The translations under genes were made by a program, and so were the position numbers. Under the pieces are notes generated by a model. The model was not told the origin of the DNA. It saw nothing but the letters and a program-made list of their open reading frames with translations, and ran no database searches. From positions 30,379 to 94,378 of the forward strand of contig CAKQPR010000007.1 in the NCBI GenBank assembly GCA_934270565.1: a stretch of 64,000 bases of DNA. Reading direction: 5' to 3'. Positions 37,348 to 45,004 of this stretch are shown piece by piece. This stretch comes from an uncultured Clostridia bacterium. GTDB lineage: Bacteria > Bacillota > Clostridia > Christensenellales > Pumilibacteraceae. Numbering within the stretch: the first letter of the stretch is position 1; each line of letters opens with the position of its first letter.

Positions 37348-38307
37348 ATGAGCGATTTAATGTTTGAAAAAGCCGATTCGGCGTTCAGTATCACGAAACC
37401 GACCGACGAGCAGGCAATACTGAAAATATCGAGGGCAATGGCTTCCCCCGAACGGATCGCGATTCTTAAAAGCCTTCTTCGCGAAAACAAGAATATGATT
37501 ACTCTTTCGCAGGAACTTGATATTCCGACTTCTTCGGTCGCCCGTCACGTCGAAATTTTAGCCGACGCGGGACTTATATTTCTTAATTATCAGCCGGGAC
37601 CCAAAGGGCGCACCAAACATTGCGCGCTGGCGACCCTCGGTTATTCCGTGAGCCTGCAACCGCCGAAACTCACCCGCGAGCACGGCGAATCGTTTTCGAT
37701 CGAGCTTCCCATCGGAATGTTCTCTCATTGCCATATCGAAACTCCGTGCGGTATGCTCGGGGCGAACAAACAGCTCTTTCCGTTCGACTCCCCGAGCCAC
37801 TTTTTCGATCCCGAACGGGTGAACGCCGAGTGTTTGTGGTTCGATCGGGGATTTATTTCATACAACTTTCCTACCCCCCCCTACGAATTAGGCTGTCAAC
37901 TTTCCGAATTGACCTTTACGTTCGAAATCTGTTCGGAAACAAACTGTTACAACAACGACTGGCCCAGCGACATAACCGTTTTTATAAATAAAAAAGAAGT
38001 CCTGACGTTCACTTCCCCGGGCGATTTCGGCGGACGACGCGGTAAATATACCCCCGAATACTGGCCCGTCACGAGCACGCAATTCGGTATCCTGAAAACG
38101 ATCACCGTCAATAAAACCGGCGTTTTTATGGATAATCAATTCGTCCATAAAAATCTGACGATCGCAGACCTGCTTCCTTTTAACGAACCGTATATTCAAT
38201 TCACGATCGGCATCAAAGACGACGCCGTTCATAAGGGCGGTATAAATCTTTTCGGAAAAAACTTCGGCGATTACCCGCAAGCCATTATCATGACTGCAAA
38301 CACCTGA
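37348..38307 (+). CDS. ArsR-type HTH regulator with a large novel-looking sensor domain
   Basis: 319 residues. Residues about 20-105 form an ArsR winged helix (ISRAMASPERIAILKSLL, then LSQELDIPTSSVARHVEILADAGL). The remaining 210 residues are a beta-rich sensor domain (FSIELPIGMFSHCHIETPC, LTFTFEICSETNCYNNDWPSD, PYIQFTIGIKDDA) without a family I recognise. It contains several Cys and His residues and may bind sugar or metal. GAGGAGAAA precedes the ATG. It is divergent from the sugar operon and is its probable regulator. Confidence 0.85.
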   Translation: MSDLMFEKADSAFSITKPTDEQAILKISRAMASPERIAILKSLLRENKNMITLSQELDIPTSSVARHVEILADAGLIFLNYQPGPKGRTKHCALATLGYSVSLQPPKLTREHGESFSIELPIGMFSHCHIETPCGMLGANKQLFPFDSPSHFFDPERVNAECLWFDRGFISYNFPTPPYELGCQLSELTFTFEICSETNCYNNDWPSDITVFINKKEVLTFTSPGDFGGRRGKYTPEYWPVTSTQFGILKTITVNKTGVFMDNQFVHKNLTIADLLPFNEPYIQFTIGIKDDAVHKGGINLFGKNFGDYPQAIIMTANT

Positions 38308-38355
38308 GTTCCCGATACTCGTCAGCCCGCGATCCGAATTTATACGAGGTGAATC

Positions 38356-39360
38356 ATGAAGGATAAAGAATTGCTGCCCGAAAACGGCGGTTACAAAGCG
38401 AACTTACACAGCCATACGACCGATTCGGACGGGTATTTTACACCCGAACGACTGAAAACCTTTTATGCGGAACGGGGATACTCTATTCTTGCCTATACGG
38501 ATCACCTCTATATGCGCGACAGGTCGGAGCTGAACGACGAAAACTTCGTTGCTCTCAACGGCTACGAAAACAATATTTTCGACCCGAACAGCGGCAAGTG
38601 CTATCATCTTAATTTCTATTCCCCGAAACAGGATAAGGTCGGTATGGTTGGGATCGTAAAGCAATTTTACGATTTCTATATGAAAAACAAATCGCGAGAG
38701 CAAATCGGGCGCTCGCCCGTTCTGAACGGATTTTGCTCGCCCGAACACTCGGTAGGTAACGTAAACGAAATAATCAAACAGGCGGCGGAGCAAGGCTATC
38801 TGGTCGTTTACAATCACCCTGTATACAACATGCACGACGACAGCGATTACCTCGGACTGAAAGGACTGATGGGCGTGGAAGTTATGAATTACGGCGGCTT
38901 TGTTTCGGGTTGCGTGGAAAACGACACGCCTTACGAGCGAATGCTCAACGTCGGACAGAGAATTTTTCCTCTTGCCGGCGATGACAATCATAATTATTGC
39001 GCTGAAAACCGCGCGTTCGACAGTTTCGGAGGTTTTAACGTTATGTTTCCCGAACGGCTGAATTACGAAAGCGTGTTTAATTGCCTGAAAAAAGGTAATT
39101 TCTACGCTTCCGAAGGCGCGTCCATACGCGGCGTCGGAATTTACGGAAATACCGTCCGCATAGGTGCCGAAAACGCGGCGTTTATCAGATTTTCCACAAA
39201 TTCCAGATCTTCGCAAATGGCTATACAAAAAGAAAAACCACTCACACAGGCGATCTTTACGCTGCCCGACGATATTTCGTATTTCAGACTCACCGTTTCG
39301 GACGAACATGGCAAAAAAGCCTACACGCGTGCGTTCTTTAAAGACGAATGGTCGGATTGA
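38356..39360 (+). CDS. PHP-domain metal-dependent phosphoesterase
   Basis: 334 residues. The PHP metal-binding motifs are visible: NLHSHTTDSDG at 16-26, YTDHLYM at about 47, NHPVYN near 154 and AGDDNH near 212. Such proteins hydrolyse phosphomonoesters or nucleotide-derived substrates; a small C-terminal beta domain (about 250-334) is extra. GAGGTGA precedes the ATG. It follows the ArsR gene by 48 bp, so they form a two-gene operon ended by the hairpin at 39395. The role beside a sugar operon is unknown. Confidence 0.85.
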   Translation: MKDKELLPENGGYKANLHSHTTDSDGYFTPERLKTFYAERGYSILAYTDHLYMRDRSELNDENFVALNGYENNIFDPNSGKCYHLNFYSPKQDKVGMVGIVKQFYDFYMKNKSREQIGRSPVLNGFCSPEHSVGNVNEIIKQAAEQGYLVVYNHPVYNMHDDSDYLGLKGLMGVEVMNYGGFVSGCVENDTPYERMLNVGQRIFPLAGDDNHNYCAENRAFDSFGGFNVMFPERLNYESVFNCLKKGNFYASEGASIRGVGIYGNTVRIGAENAAFIRFSTNSRSSQMAIQKEKPLTQAIFTLPDDISYFRLTVSDEHGKKAYTRAFFKDEWSD

Positions 39361-39394
39361 CATCGGAAATTCAACCCTTCTGTAACTATACAAG

Positions 39395-39432
39395 ACAAAC
39401 TCCCGACGGTTTCGAAACCGTCGGGAGTTTGT
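39395..39432 (+). terminator. Terminator after the PHP gene
   Basis: A perfect 38-bp palindrome (arms beginning ACAAACTCCCGACGG) followed by TTTATCTT; very strong stem, could work in both directions. Confidence 0.85.
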
Positions 39433-39602
39433 TTATCTTAAATAGTTGTTCAATATAGATTGTTTATTTATTCCGCTTTACCTTCTTACATAATTTTCGT
39501 TATTTCATTCTTCAAAGCCGCTACGGCTCAAAACGGATCGGAAAGTTTCATTTGATCTTCCTCATTCGTCTTTCTTTACGGAAGCCTGTCCGAAAACGAC
39601 TT

Positions 39603-39695
39603 TCCCGTCAAAGACGGTAAATATTACTTAAACCCGTTATTTGAGCTATCCGAACGCAATATTTCCCGTTTCTTCTTTGACGGGATTTTTTGTTT
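39603..39695 (+). ncRNA. Putative structured RNA ending in an intrinsic terminator
   Basis: Outer stem of 11 bp (TCCCGTCAAAG at 39603-39613 with 39675-39685) and inner stem of 12 bp with one mismatch (39614-39625 with about 39658-39669). These are separated by a 3' bulge of 5 nt and capped by a loop of about 32 nt, then a T-run at 39686-39695. It lies in a 480-bp gap with no gene. It may be a small RNA, a leader-type element or a short palindromic mobile repeat. Confidence 0.45.
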
Positions 39696-39783
39696 TAAAT
39701 AAAACCGTTAAACAAGCCGTTTCCGGACTTCTCCGTTTCCGTCGAAAGACGAATTAAACAAATCGTATAGAAAAATATTTCTC

Positions 39784-39819
39784 AACTCGACAACTCCTGT
39801 CGAGTTCTGTTTCTATACT
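39784..39819 (+). promoter_or_regulatory. Operator palindrome and promoter of the serine recombinase
   Basis: Arms AACTCGACA (39784-39792) and TGTCGAGTT (39798-39806) with a 5-bp centre, then 7 bp, then TATACT (39814-39819) as -10 box. The geometry is identical to that upstream of the HTH_11 gene at 17230-17266. No consensus -35 box at 17 bp. GGAGAA precedes the recombinase ATG. Confidence 0.75.
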
Positions 39820-39842
39820 ACCGCAAAAAAGGAGAACAGAAT

Positions 39843-41546
39843 ATGAAAAACGCTATAATTTACGCACGGTATTCGAGCGAACGGCAAAACGAACAGTCTA
39901 TCGAAAGTCAGTTACGGGTATGTAACGAATACGCTCAGCACAACGGACTGAATATCATCGACAGTTACATCGATAAAGCAATGACGGGCACGAATGACAA
40001 TCGTCCGGCTTTTCAGAAAATGCTGTCCGACAGCGAAAGATCGGGGGCTTTTGAGATAGTTCTTGTTTACGCTATCGACCGTTTCGGAAGAAACTCCATC
40101 GAGATCGCGGTAAATAAACAACGGTTGAAAAAGAACGGCAAGACGCTTATATCCGCCACCCAGCGGACTTCGGAAAACATAGACGGCACGAAAAACCTCG
40201 ACGGTATTCTGCTCGAAAACGTTTATATCGGACTTGCCGAATATTACTCGGCAGAACTTTCGCAGAAAGTAAGCAGAGGTTTGCAGGAAAACCGCAACAA
40301 AGGACTGTTTACGGGCGGGCGCGTTCCGATCGGATACAAAGTAATAAATAAAAAGGTCGTAATAGACGAAGCGCGGGCGGCAATCGTTCTCGAAATGTTT
40401 GATATGTACGCAAACGGTTGTATGGCAAAAGACATAATAGCCTTTCTTGAAGAGCGCGGTATAACCAACAACGGTAAGCGTTTTCTTACGAACGCGGTCT
40501 ATAATATTCTGCACAACAAGAAATATATCGGCATTTACGAAATACACGGTAAAGTTTACACTAACACATACCCTGCCATCGTACCGACGGAAACCTTCGA
40601 GAAGGTTCGGCAACGGATCGAACTCAATCGCATAGGACAGGTAAGTCGCGACACTGTTTTCCTGCTGAAAGGAAAAGTGTTCTGCGGGTACTGCGGCAAG
40701 GCGATAAACGGCGAAAGCGGCACTTCTCACACGGGCAAAATTATGTACTATTACAAATGCGGAAACAAAAAGCGAAACACCGTCAACTGCAAAAAAACTC
40801 CGGTTCGTAAAGAAGTACTCGAACAGAAAGTGTTGGATATGACCATGGAGTTGTTTACAAGCAAGGTAAACCTTGACGTCATAGCCGACGAAATAATGCG
40901 TATTCATGAAAAGCGACGAGCCGAGCGATCGGTACTCGGTTTACTGAAAGAGGGAAAAACGAGAGCCGAACGAAGCCTTAACAACGTAATGACGGCGATA
41001 GAAGAAGGTATTATAAACTCGACCACAAAAGCCCGAATGTCGGAACTCGAACGACAGATAGACGAGCTGTCGGGTAAAATTCTGATCGAAGAAAACAAAC
41101 TCGAAAACCGTCTGACGCGCGAAGACGTAAAAGAATATCTGACGCACGGCGTTCGGGATCTCTCCCCGCAAGCGTTGATAGAACTCCTCGTACACCGAAT
41201 AGAACTATACGACGATAAAATAATAATCTGGTTTAACTACTCAGTCCGGACAGACCCCGACAATCCCGACACGGACCGTCGGGGTTTTCTTTTATCCGAC
41301 AAATACTCTGCGACCGCTACAAACCGTTTTATAATTATCGAGGTAAATACGTTTTTTATAGCGATAAATTCCCGAAAAAAGAAATCCGCACCGATTTTCG
41401 GCACGGACGATAAAGAAATACCCAACCGATCCCTTTCGGGTTCGACTGGGTTGCTCTTGGTGGAGATAATAGGGGGTTGCAGTCGCTTCGCTTCCCTTGG
41501 TGGCTTCGCCACCGCGAACCTCCGCCTGCGGACGAAAACGGCGTGA
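39843..41546 (+). CDS. Large serine recombinase with aberrant C-terminus
   Basis: 567 residues. The N-terminal resolvase domain carries YARYSSERQ with predicted nucleophile Ser11 and the DRFGRN motif near 79. The recombinase domain (KGLFTGGRVPIGYKV onward) is followed by a zinc ribbon (CGYCGKAI, then CGNKKRNTVNCKK) and a coiled coil (about 350-430), the standard large-serine-recombinase layout. The normal end is probably near residue 465. The frame then passes through a terminator-like hairpin at 41254 and into the 95-bp repeat at 41420, which encodes the last 42 residues. A lost stop codon or small frameshift is suspected. It probably integrates, excises or inverts DNA. Confidence 0.9.
   Translation: MKNAIIYARYSSERQNEQSIESQLRVCNEYAQHNGLNIIDSYIDKAMTGTNDNRPAFQKMLSDSERSGAFEIVLVYAIDRFGRNSIEIAVNKQRLKKNGKTLISATQRTSENIDGTKNLDGILLENVYIGLAEYYSAELSQKVSRGLQENRNKGLFTGGRVPIGYKVINKKVVIDEARAAIVLEMFDMYANGCMAKDIIAFLEERGITNNGKRFLTNAVYNILHNKKYIGIYEIHGKVYTNTYPAIVPTETFEKVRQRIELNRIGQVSRDTVFLLKGKVFCGYCGKAINGESGTSHTGKIMYYYKCGNKKRNTVNCKKTPVRKEVLEQKVLDMTMELFTSKVNLDVIADEIMRIHEKRRAERSVLGLLKEGKTRAERSLNNVMTAIEEGIINSTTKARMSELERQIDELSGKILIEENKLENRLTREDVKEYLTHGVRDLSPQALIELLVHRIELYDDKIIIWFNYSVRTDPDNPDTDRRGFLLSDKYSATATNRFIIIEVNTFFIAINSRKKKSAPIFGTDDKEIPNRSLSGSTGLLLVEIIGGCSRFASLGGFATANLRLRTKTA
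41254..41293 (+). terminator. Terminator-like hairpin inside the recombinase frame
   Basis: CCCCGAC (41255-41261) pairs with GTCGGGG (41278-41284), followed by TTTTCTTTT. It suggests that the coding sequence once ended before this point. Confidence 0.65.
41420..41514. repeat. 95-bp direct repeat, right copy, containing a tRNA-Val 3'-end copy
   Basis: Matches 11957-12051 at 93 of 95 positions. Positions 41457-41474 equal the tRNA-Val 3' end at 41661-41678, 204 bp away. It overlaps the 3' end of the recombinase frame. Confidence 0.8.
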
Positions 41547-41633
41547 GTATTTCTTTCTCTACTATCTATATTGCAACCATCGGATATCCGCACCTAGACG
41601 GACGGGGTTCTCGCCAAAATCCCCACACATAAA

Positions 41634-41656
41634 CAAAAACACCCTTGCGGGTGCTT
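41634..41656 (-). terminator. Terminator of tRNA-Val
   Basis: Minus strand hairpin CACCC-GCAA-GGGTG followed by TTTTTGTTT, a few bases after the encoded CCA end. Confidence 0.75.
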
Positions 41657-41661
41657 TATTT

Positions 41662-41738
41662 TGGTGGAGATAATAGGGCTCGAACCTATGGCCTCTTGCA
41701 TGTCAAGCAAACGCTCTAACCAACTGAGCTATACCTCC
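41662..41738 (-). tRNA. tRNA-Val (GAC anticodon)
   Basis: 77 nt including an encoded ACCA. Acceptor arm GGAGGTA/TATCTCC, D-arm GCTC/GAGC, anticodon stem TTTGC/GCAAG with loop TTGACAT (anticodon GAC, complement of 41702-41704), and T-arm ATAGG/CCTAT with TTCGAGC. All arms fold. Its 3' 18 bp are copied in the two 95-bp repeats, as expected for a tRNA used as an integration site. Confidence 0.95.
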
Positions 41739-41782
41739 GAAGCGCGTTGACGATTTGCGAACAAACCGAGTCAACGCAGATA

Positions 41783-41811
41783 ATTATAGCATAAAATTTC
41801 GGGAAAAGCAA
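41783..41811 (-). promoter_or_regulatory. Promoter of tRNA-Val
   Basis: Minus strand TTGCTT (41811-41806), 17 bp, TATAAT (41788-41783) preceded by an extended -10 TATGC. Confidence 0.75.
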
Positions 41812-41939
41812 CCGTCTTGACGGCGTTTTCGGATAATATTTTTACTAACCGTCGGTTTTTGGATCCGCGACGGCGCGACTTCGGTCGGAATTCGCTCTTC
41901 CGGGTTGTCTCCGTTTTACATAAAATCACGTGCGATAAG

Positions 41940-41968
41940 TAGACAATATTTACTTTGTGTGCTATAAT
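41940..41968 (+). promoter_or_regulatory. Promoter of the serine hydrolase gene, apparently leaderless
   Basis: TAGACA (41940-41945), 17 bp, TATAAT (41963-41968). The ATG at 41975 begins 7 nt after the -10 box, at the predicted transcription start, and there is no ribosome binding site. Confidence 0.75.
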
Positions 41969-41974
41969 GACGGT

Positions 41975-42814
41975 ATGATTTACGATTATCGATCTCATAT
42001 CCGAAAAAGCGGCGCGAACGTGTACTTCGTCGCGGAGAGCGACAAGCTCGGCGCGATCGAAAAAACGACGATAAACCCCGCTAACCCGTTGTGTCAGTGC
42101 TATTCCGTTTCCAAAGCGTATACCGCGCTTGCCGTCGGAATCTGCGCCGACCGCGGCTTGCTTTCGCCGGGGACGAAAATAACCCGCGTTCTGCGGGATT
42201 TTCTTCCGCGCGGTTACGATCCGTGCTGGGATAAAGTGACGATCGACGATCTTTTGCGCCACCGAAGCGGGCTTATGCGCGGAGTTCTGGACATCGACTC
42301 GCTCGACGCGTCAAAGTTCGGCACGACCGATTATCTCGCGCGCGTTTTTGCCGAGCCGATACTCGGCGGAACGGGCGCCGCTTTTCATTACACCGACGAC
42401 GTTTTTTATCTGTTGTCTCGGGCGGTCGCGGCGGTTTCGGGGGTCGAAACGAGCGCGCTTTTGCGCGGACCGCTTATGGAGACGATGAAATTCAAGGAAT
42501 ACGCCTGGAGCGTGTGCCCGCAAGGCTTCGCAATGGGCGGAACGGGGCTTTGCCTCAGAACAGAGGACGAAGTTAAGCTCGGCGCTTTGTACCTTAACGG
42601 CGGGAAATGGCGCGGCGAACGCATAGTAAGCGAAAGTTGGATAAAAAAATCGATCGAACGCCTTTACGGGTTCGATTTTTACCGAAACGATATTCTTTTT
42701 AAAGGCGGTATGCGCGGACAAGGCTTGCTCGTCGATTTCCGCAAACACCTTGCCGTTTCATATAACGGCTACGGCGATTATTCTCTGTCCGACGTCATTC
42801 CCGATATAAGGTAA
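41975..42814 (+). CDS. Beta-lactamase-fold serine hydrolase
   Basis: 279 residues. The SxxK motif is SVSK (about 45-48) and the second motif is YTD near 137, as in class C beta-lactamase/D-ala carboxypeptidase-related hydrolases. LLRHRSGLMRG is the typical family segment before it. There is no signal peptide and the protein is shorter than true beta-lactamases (about 350), so it is probably a cytoplasmic esterase or amidase and not a resistance enzyme. A longer frame from 41957 is rejected because that codon overlaps the promoter region. A leaderless transcript is inferred. Confidence 0.85.
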   Translation: MIYDYRSHIRKSGANVYFVAESDKLGAIEKTTINPANPLCQCYSVSKAYTALAVGICADRGLLSPGTKITRVLRDFLPRGYDPCWDKVTIDDLLRHRSGLMRGVLDIDSLDASKFGTTDYLARVFAEPILGGTGAAFHYTDDVFYLLSRAVAAVSGVETSALLRGPLMETMKFKEYAWSVCPQGFAMGGTGLCLRTEDEVKLGALYLNGGKWRGERIVSESWIKKSIERLYGFDFYRNDILFKGGMRGQGLLVDFRKHLAVSYNGYGDYSLSDVIPDIR

Positions 42815-43260
42815 GTCAAGTGGCGCGCGGCGTAGGCGGTGAGCCGCCGCGGGGCGCGGAGCCACCGCGGAAGTCACCCGATAACGATGCTGCTTGCTCA
42901 TTTTTCGACCTTGTTTTGTCGGCGCAGCCGACGGTAGGGCGGTTCGCCCTCGGACCGCCGCATAACGTTCAGGCGCGGAAGAAAATAAAAGTACCGTTTC
43001 GCTTCGTTCGTATTCGCTCCCGCGAGATCTCTCGACTACGCTCGAGATGACGGGGCTAAGTACCGTTTCGCTTTGTTTTATAATGTTATTTTTGTAAGTA
43101 CGGGCATCGCCGACTTGCCCGCAGGGGCTCCCTGCCATCGCCGACTTGCCCACGGCGGCTCGCCGACGGGCGGGCGAGGAACGCCCCTACCTTATAAGGC
43201 TTCCCCTTGGGAAGCTGTCGCGTAGCGACTGATGAGGGGAAACCGCGATAGCGGTCTTTA

Positions 43261-43511
43261 CTTTGCCTCCTTTGTGTAAAGGGCGCGACGCGGCGGTGCG
43301 AAGCATCGTAAAAACAGTCCACAGGTGACTGTTTTTAGCCAAAGCGGTGAAGCAACTGCGTTGCGAGCCGGGGGTAGGCACGAATACGAGCGTAAGCGAG
43401 TTGAGTGACGGTAGGATTGTTTTTACACAACTGCAATTCGTACAGCAACTTTACAATCCCCCACCCACCTGCGGTGGGAGCCCCCTTCCGCGCAATGTGG
43501 GCCTTATTATG
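43261..43511. repeat. 250-bp dispersed repeat, inverted relative to 47459-47709
   Basis: Closely similar to the reverse complement of 47459-47709 over its full length, including the hairpin AAAACAGTCC-ACAGG-TGACTGTTTT. A third, partial copy is at about 55395-55490. The two long copies flank the ricT-holB-tmk cluster. Confidence 0.8.
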
Positions 43512-43821
43512 TCCGCTTGCGCGGAATTATTATTTCGTATGACAAATACCGATCCGAAACGTTCGTGTTCGCTCCCGCGAGATTTCTCGACTTCGCTCGA
43601 AATGACGAAGCTAAGTACCGTTTCGCTTTGTTTGCGGGCGGACGAGGGCGTCCGCCCCTACCTTGACTTTAACAAACGTTACTGTTGTCCGCCCCTATCA
43701 CACTTTAACAAACGCTACGTTATCTCTCCCTCAGTCGCTACGCGACAGCTCCCTCGTCAGAGGGCGCCAAGTATAAGGTCGTTTTTCTCGGTTGTCACCC
43801 GATACCGATACTTCACACTTG

Positions 43822-43982
43822 TTTTCGACCTTTAAAGCGTTGCGGGGTCTGGGACACAGCCGCAAGTGTCCCGGCGACTTTTTGGTTCTTTTTCTTCGCT
43901 TGAAAAAGAACATTTATATTTCCTTTTCTTTCCTAAAGAAAATATTTGTTACTATTCTAAAAGTAAGCCATAGCGGCAACGA
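43822..43982. repeat. Dispersed repeat with GTTCTTTTTC hairpin
   Basis: Shares long identical stretches with 51179-51428, including GTTGCGGGGTCTGGGACACA and a 10-bp-stem hairpin GTTCTTTTTC/GAAAAAGAAC. Both copies lie just downstream of a minus-strand gene. Confidence 0.75.
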
Positions 43983-44045
43983 AACCATAGCGATAGCGCG
44001 TTTTCTCCGCCTGAAAAAAGTAGAATACAGTTCCTTTCTTTTCTA

Positions 44046-44089
44046 AAGAAAAAAACCTTTTCTTTGTTTCTTTCACAAAGAAAAGGTTT
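44046..44089 (-). terminator. Terminator of the tmk-holB-ricT operon
   Basis: Minus strand perfect 14-bp stem (AAACCTTTTCTTTG at its 5' arm) with a 9-nt loop, then TTTTTTTCTTT. It lies 37 bp after the ricT stop. Confidence 0.88.
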
Positions 44090-44125
44090 GTTACTATTCT
44101 AAAAGTAAATCATAGCGATAGCGCC

Positions 44126-45004
44126 TTAGTCCTGCAATTTTTTAAGTTCTGCCGAAGCCTCGATTTTGTCCGCGTCGTCCTGCGCGCTGCCCTTGCCTTT
44201 CGAAGCGATATCGCCGAGCGCGACTTCTTCGAATTCGGTCTTATCGCCCTGCTCGTACTTGAGTCGCACGGTTTCGCGCAACTGGTTAAGCCCGACGACA
44301 ACGCCCTTTTTCTTCGCCTTGGTGAACACGGTCGATCCCATTTTCGGCATGCGTTTATTCGTTTCGACGTAATGCGCGTTCTCGTACGCAAGACAGCACA
44401 TCAGCCTGCCGCAAAGCCCGCTGATTTTCCCGGGGTTAAGCGAAAGGTTCTGGTTCTTCGCCATTTTGATACTGACTTTCGGGAAATCGTAAGTGTGATC
44501 CGAGCAGCAGCACGCCCGCCCGCAAGGACCGATCCCTCCGATCATCTTGCACTCGTCGCGCGCGCCGATCTGGCGAAGCTCGATACGCGTGTGGAAAGTA
44601 GACGCGAGCTTGCGCACGAGGTCGCGGAAATCCACGCGTCCTTCCGCCGTGAAATACAGTAAAAGTTTGCCGCCCTCGATCGCGTATTCGGCGTCTACGA
44701 GCTTCATTTCGAGCCCGCTCTGCGCGATAATCTCGCCCGCAACGCGCATGGTTTCGTCGCGTTTTTCGGCGTTTTCGCGGCGGCGCTGTTCGTCGCGCTC
44801 GGTAGCGACCCTGATGATCGGCTTGAGCGGCGGAACGATTTCGCTGTCGTCAACGTACTTCGGCATAACGGCGACAGTACCGTACTCAACGCCGCGCGAA
44901 GTTTCGACGATAACGCCCCCGCCCTCCGTGAAAACGTGGTCGCCCGCCTCGAAATAATAGACTTTCGGGGTTTTACTGAATCTTATACCAACTATCTGCG
45001 GCAT
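44126..45004 (-). CDS. ricT: RicT/YaaT, PSP1-domain protein
   Basis: 292 residues. The PSP1 C-terminal domain shows the cysteine motifs GGIGPCGRACCC and GLCGRLMCCLAYEN that bind iron-sulfur clusters in the RicA-RicF-RicT complex of Bacillus. There the complex stimulates RNase Y processing and the Spo0A phosphorelay. An acidic/basic tail of about 40 residues extends past the core. The gene overlaps holB by 13 bp, in the tmk-holB-ricT order conserved in Bacillota. It is cytoplasmic. Confidence 0.93.
   Translation of the reverse strand: MPQIVGIRFSKTPKVYYFEAGDHVFTEGGGVIVETSRGVEYGTVAVMPKYVDDSEIVPPLKPIIRVATERDEQRRRENAEKRDETMRVAGEIIAQSGLEMKLVDAEYAIEGGKLLLYFTAEGRVDFRDLVRKLASTFHTRIELRQIGARDECKMIGGIGPCGRACCCSDHTYDFPKVSIKMAKNQNLSLNPGKISGLCGRLMCCLAYENAHYVETNKRMPKMGSTVFTKAKKKGVVVGLNQLRETVRLKYEQGDKTEFEEVALGDIASKGKGSAQDDADKIEASAELKKLQD

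Larger units (their letters stand above)
42815..44045. repeat. Intergenic repeat zone 1
   Basis: 1.2 kb without a gene, made of dispersed repeats. It includes GTCGGCGCAGCCGAC-type palindromes with GGGCGG/CCGCCG arms (42918-42972), two copies of an element reading GCTCCCGCGAGAT then CTCGAAATGACG (about 43003-43054 and 43560-43610), and half of a snap-back element (43194-43240). It also holds a 250-bp element (43261-43511) and a GTTCTTTTTC hairpin element (43822-43982). Confidence 0.75.

Noticed and set aside
39843..41546. Whole recombinase-plus-repeat region as an insertion sequence
   Set aside because: No terminal inverted repeats or target duplication visible; the 95-bp sequence is present only on one side of the gene and again 29 kb away.
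41975..42814. True class C beta-lactamase (antibiotic resistance)
   Set aside because: No signal peptide, too short, and no clear KTG motif; only the general fold family is supported.
43187..43835. Frames of 60-160 residues in repeat zones (also 47432-47916, 50568-51230, 55309-55799 and 63442-63908)
   Set aside because: Composed of dispersed palindromic repeats, read on both strands with similar composition, no start signals.
42815..44045. CRISPR array suggested by many repeats
   Set aside because: Repeat units differ in length and family, spacing is irregular and there is no cas gene in the window.
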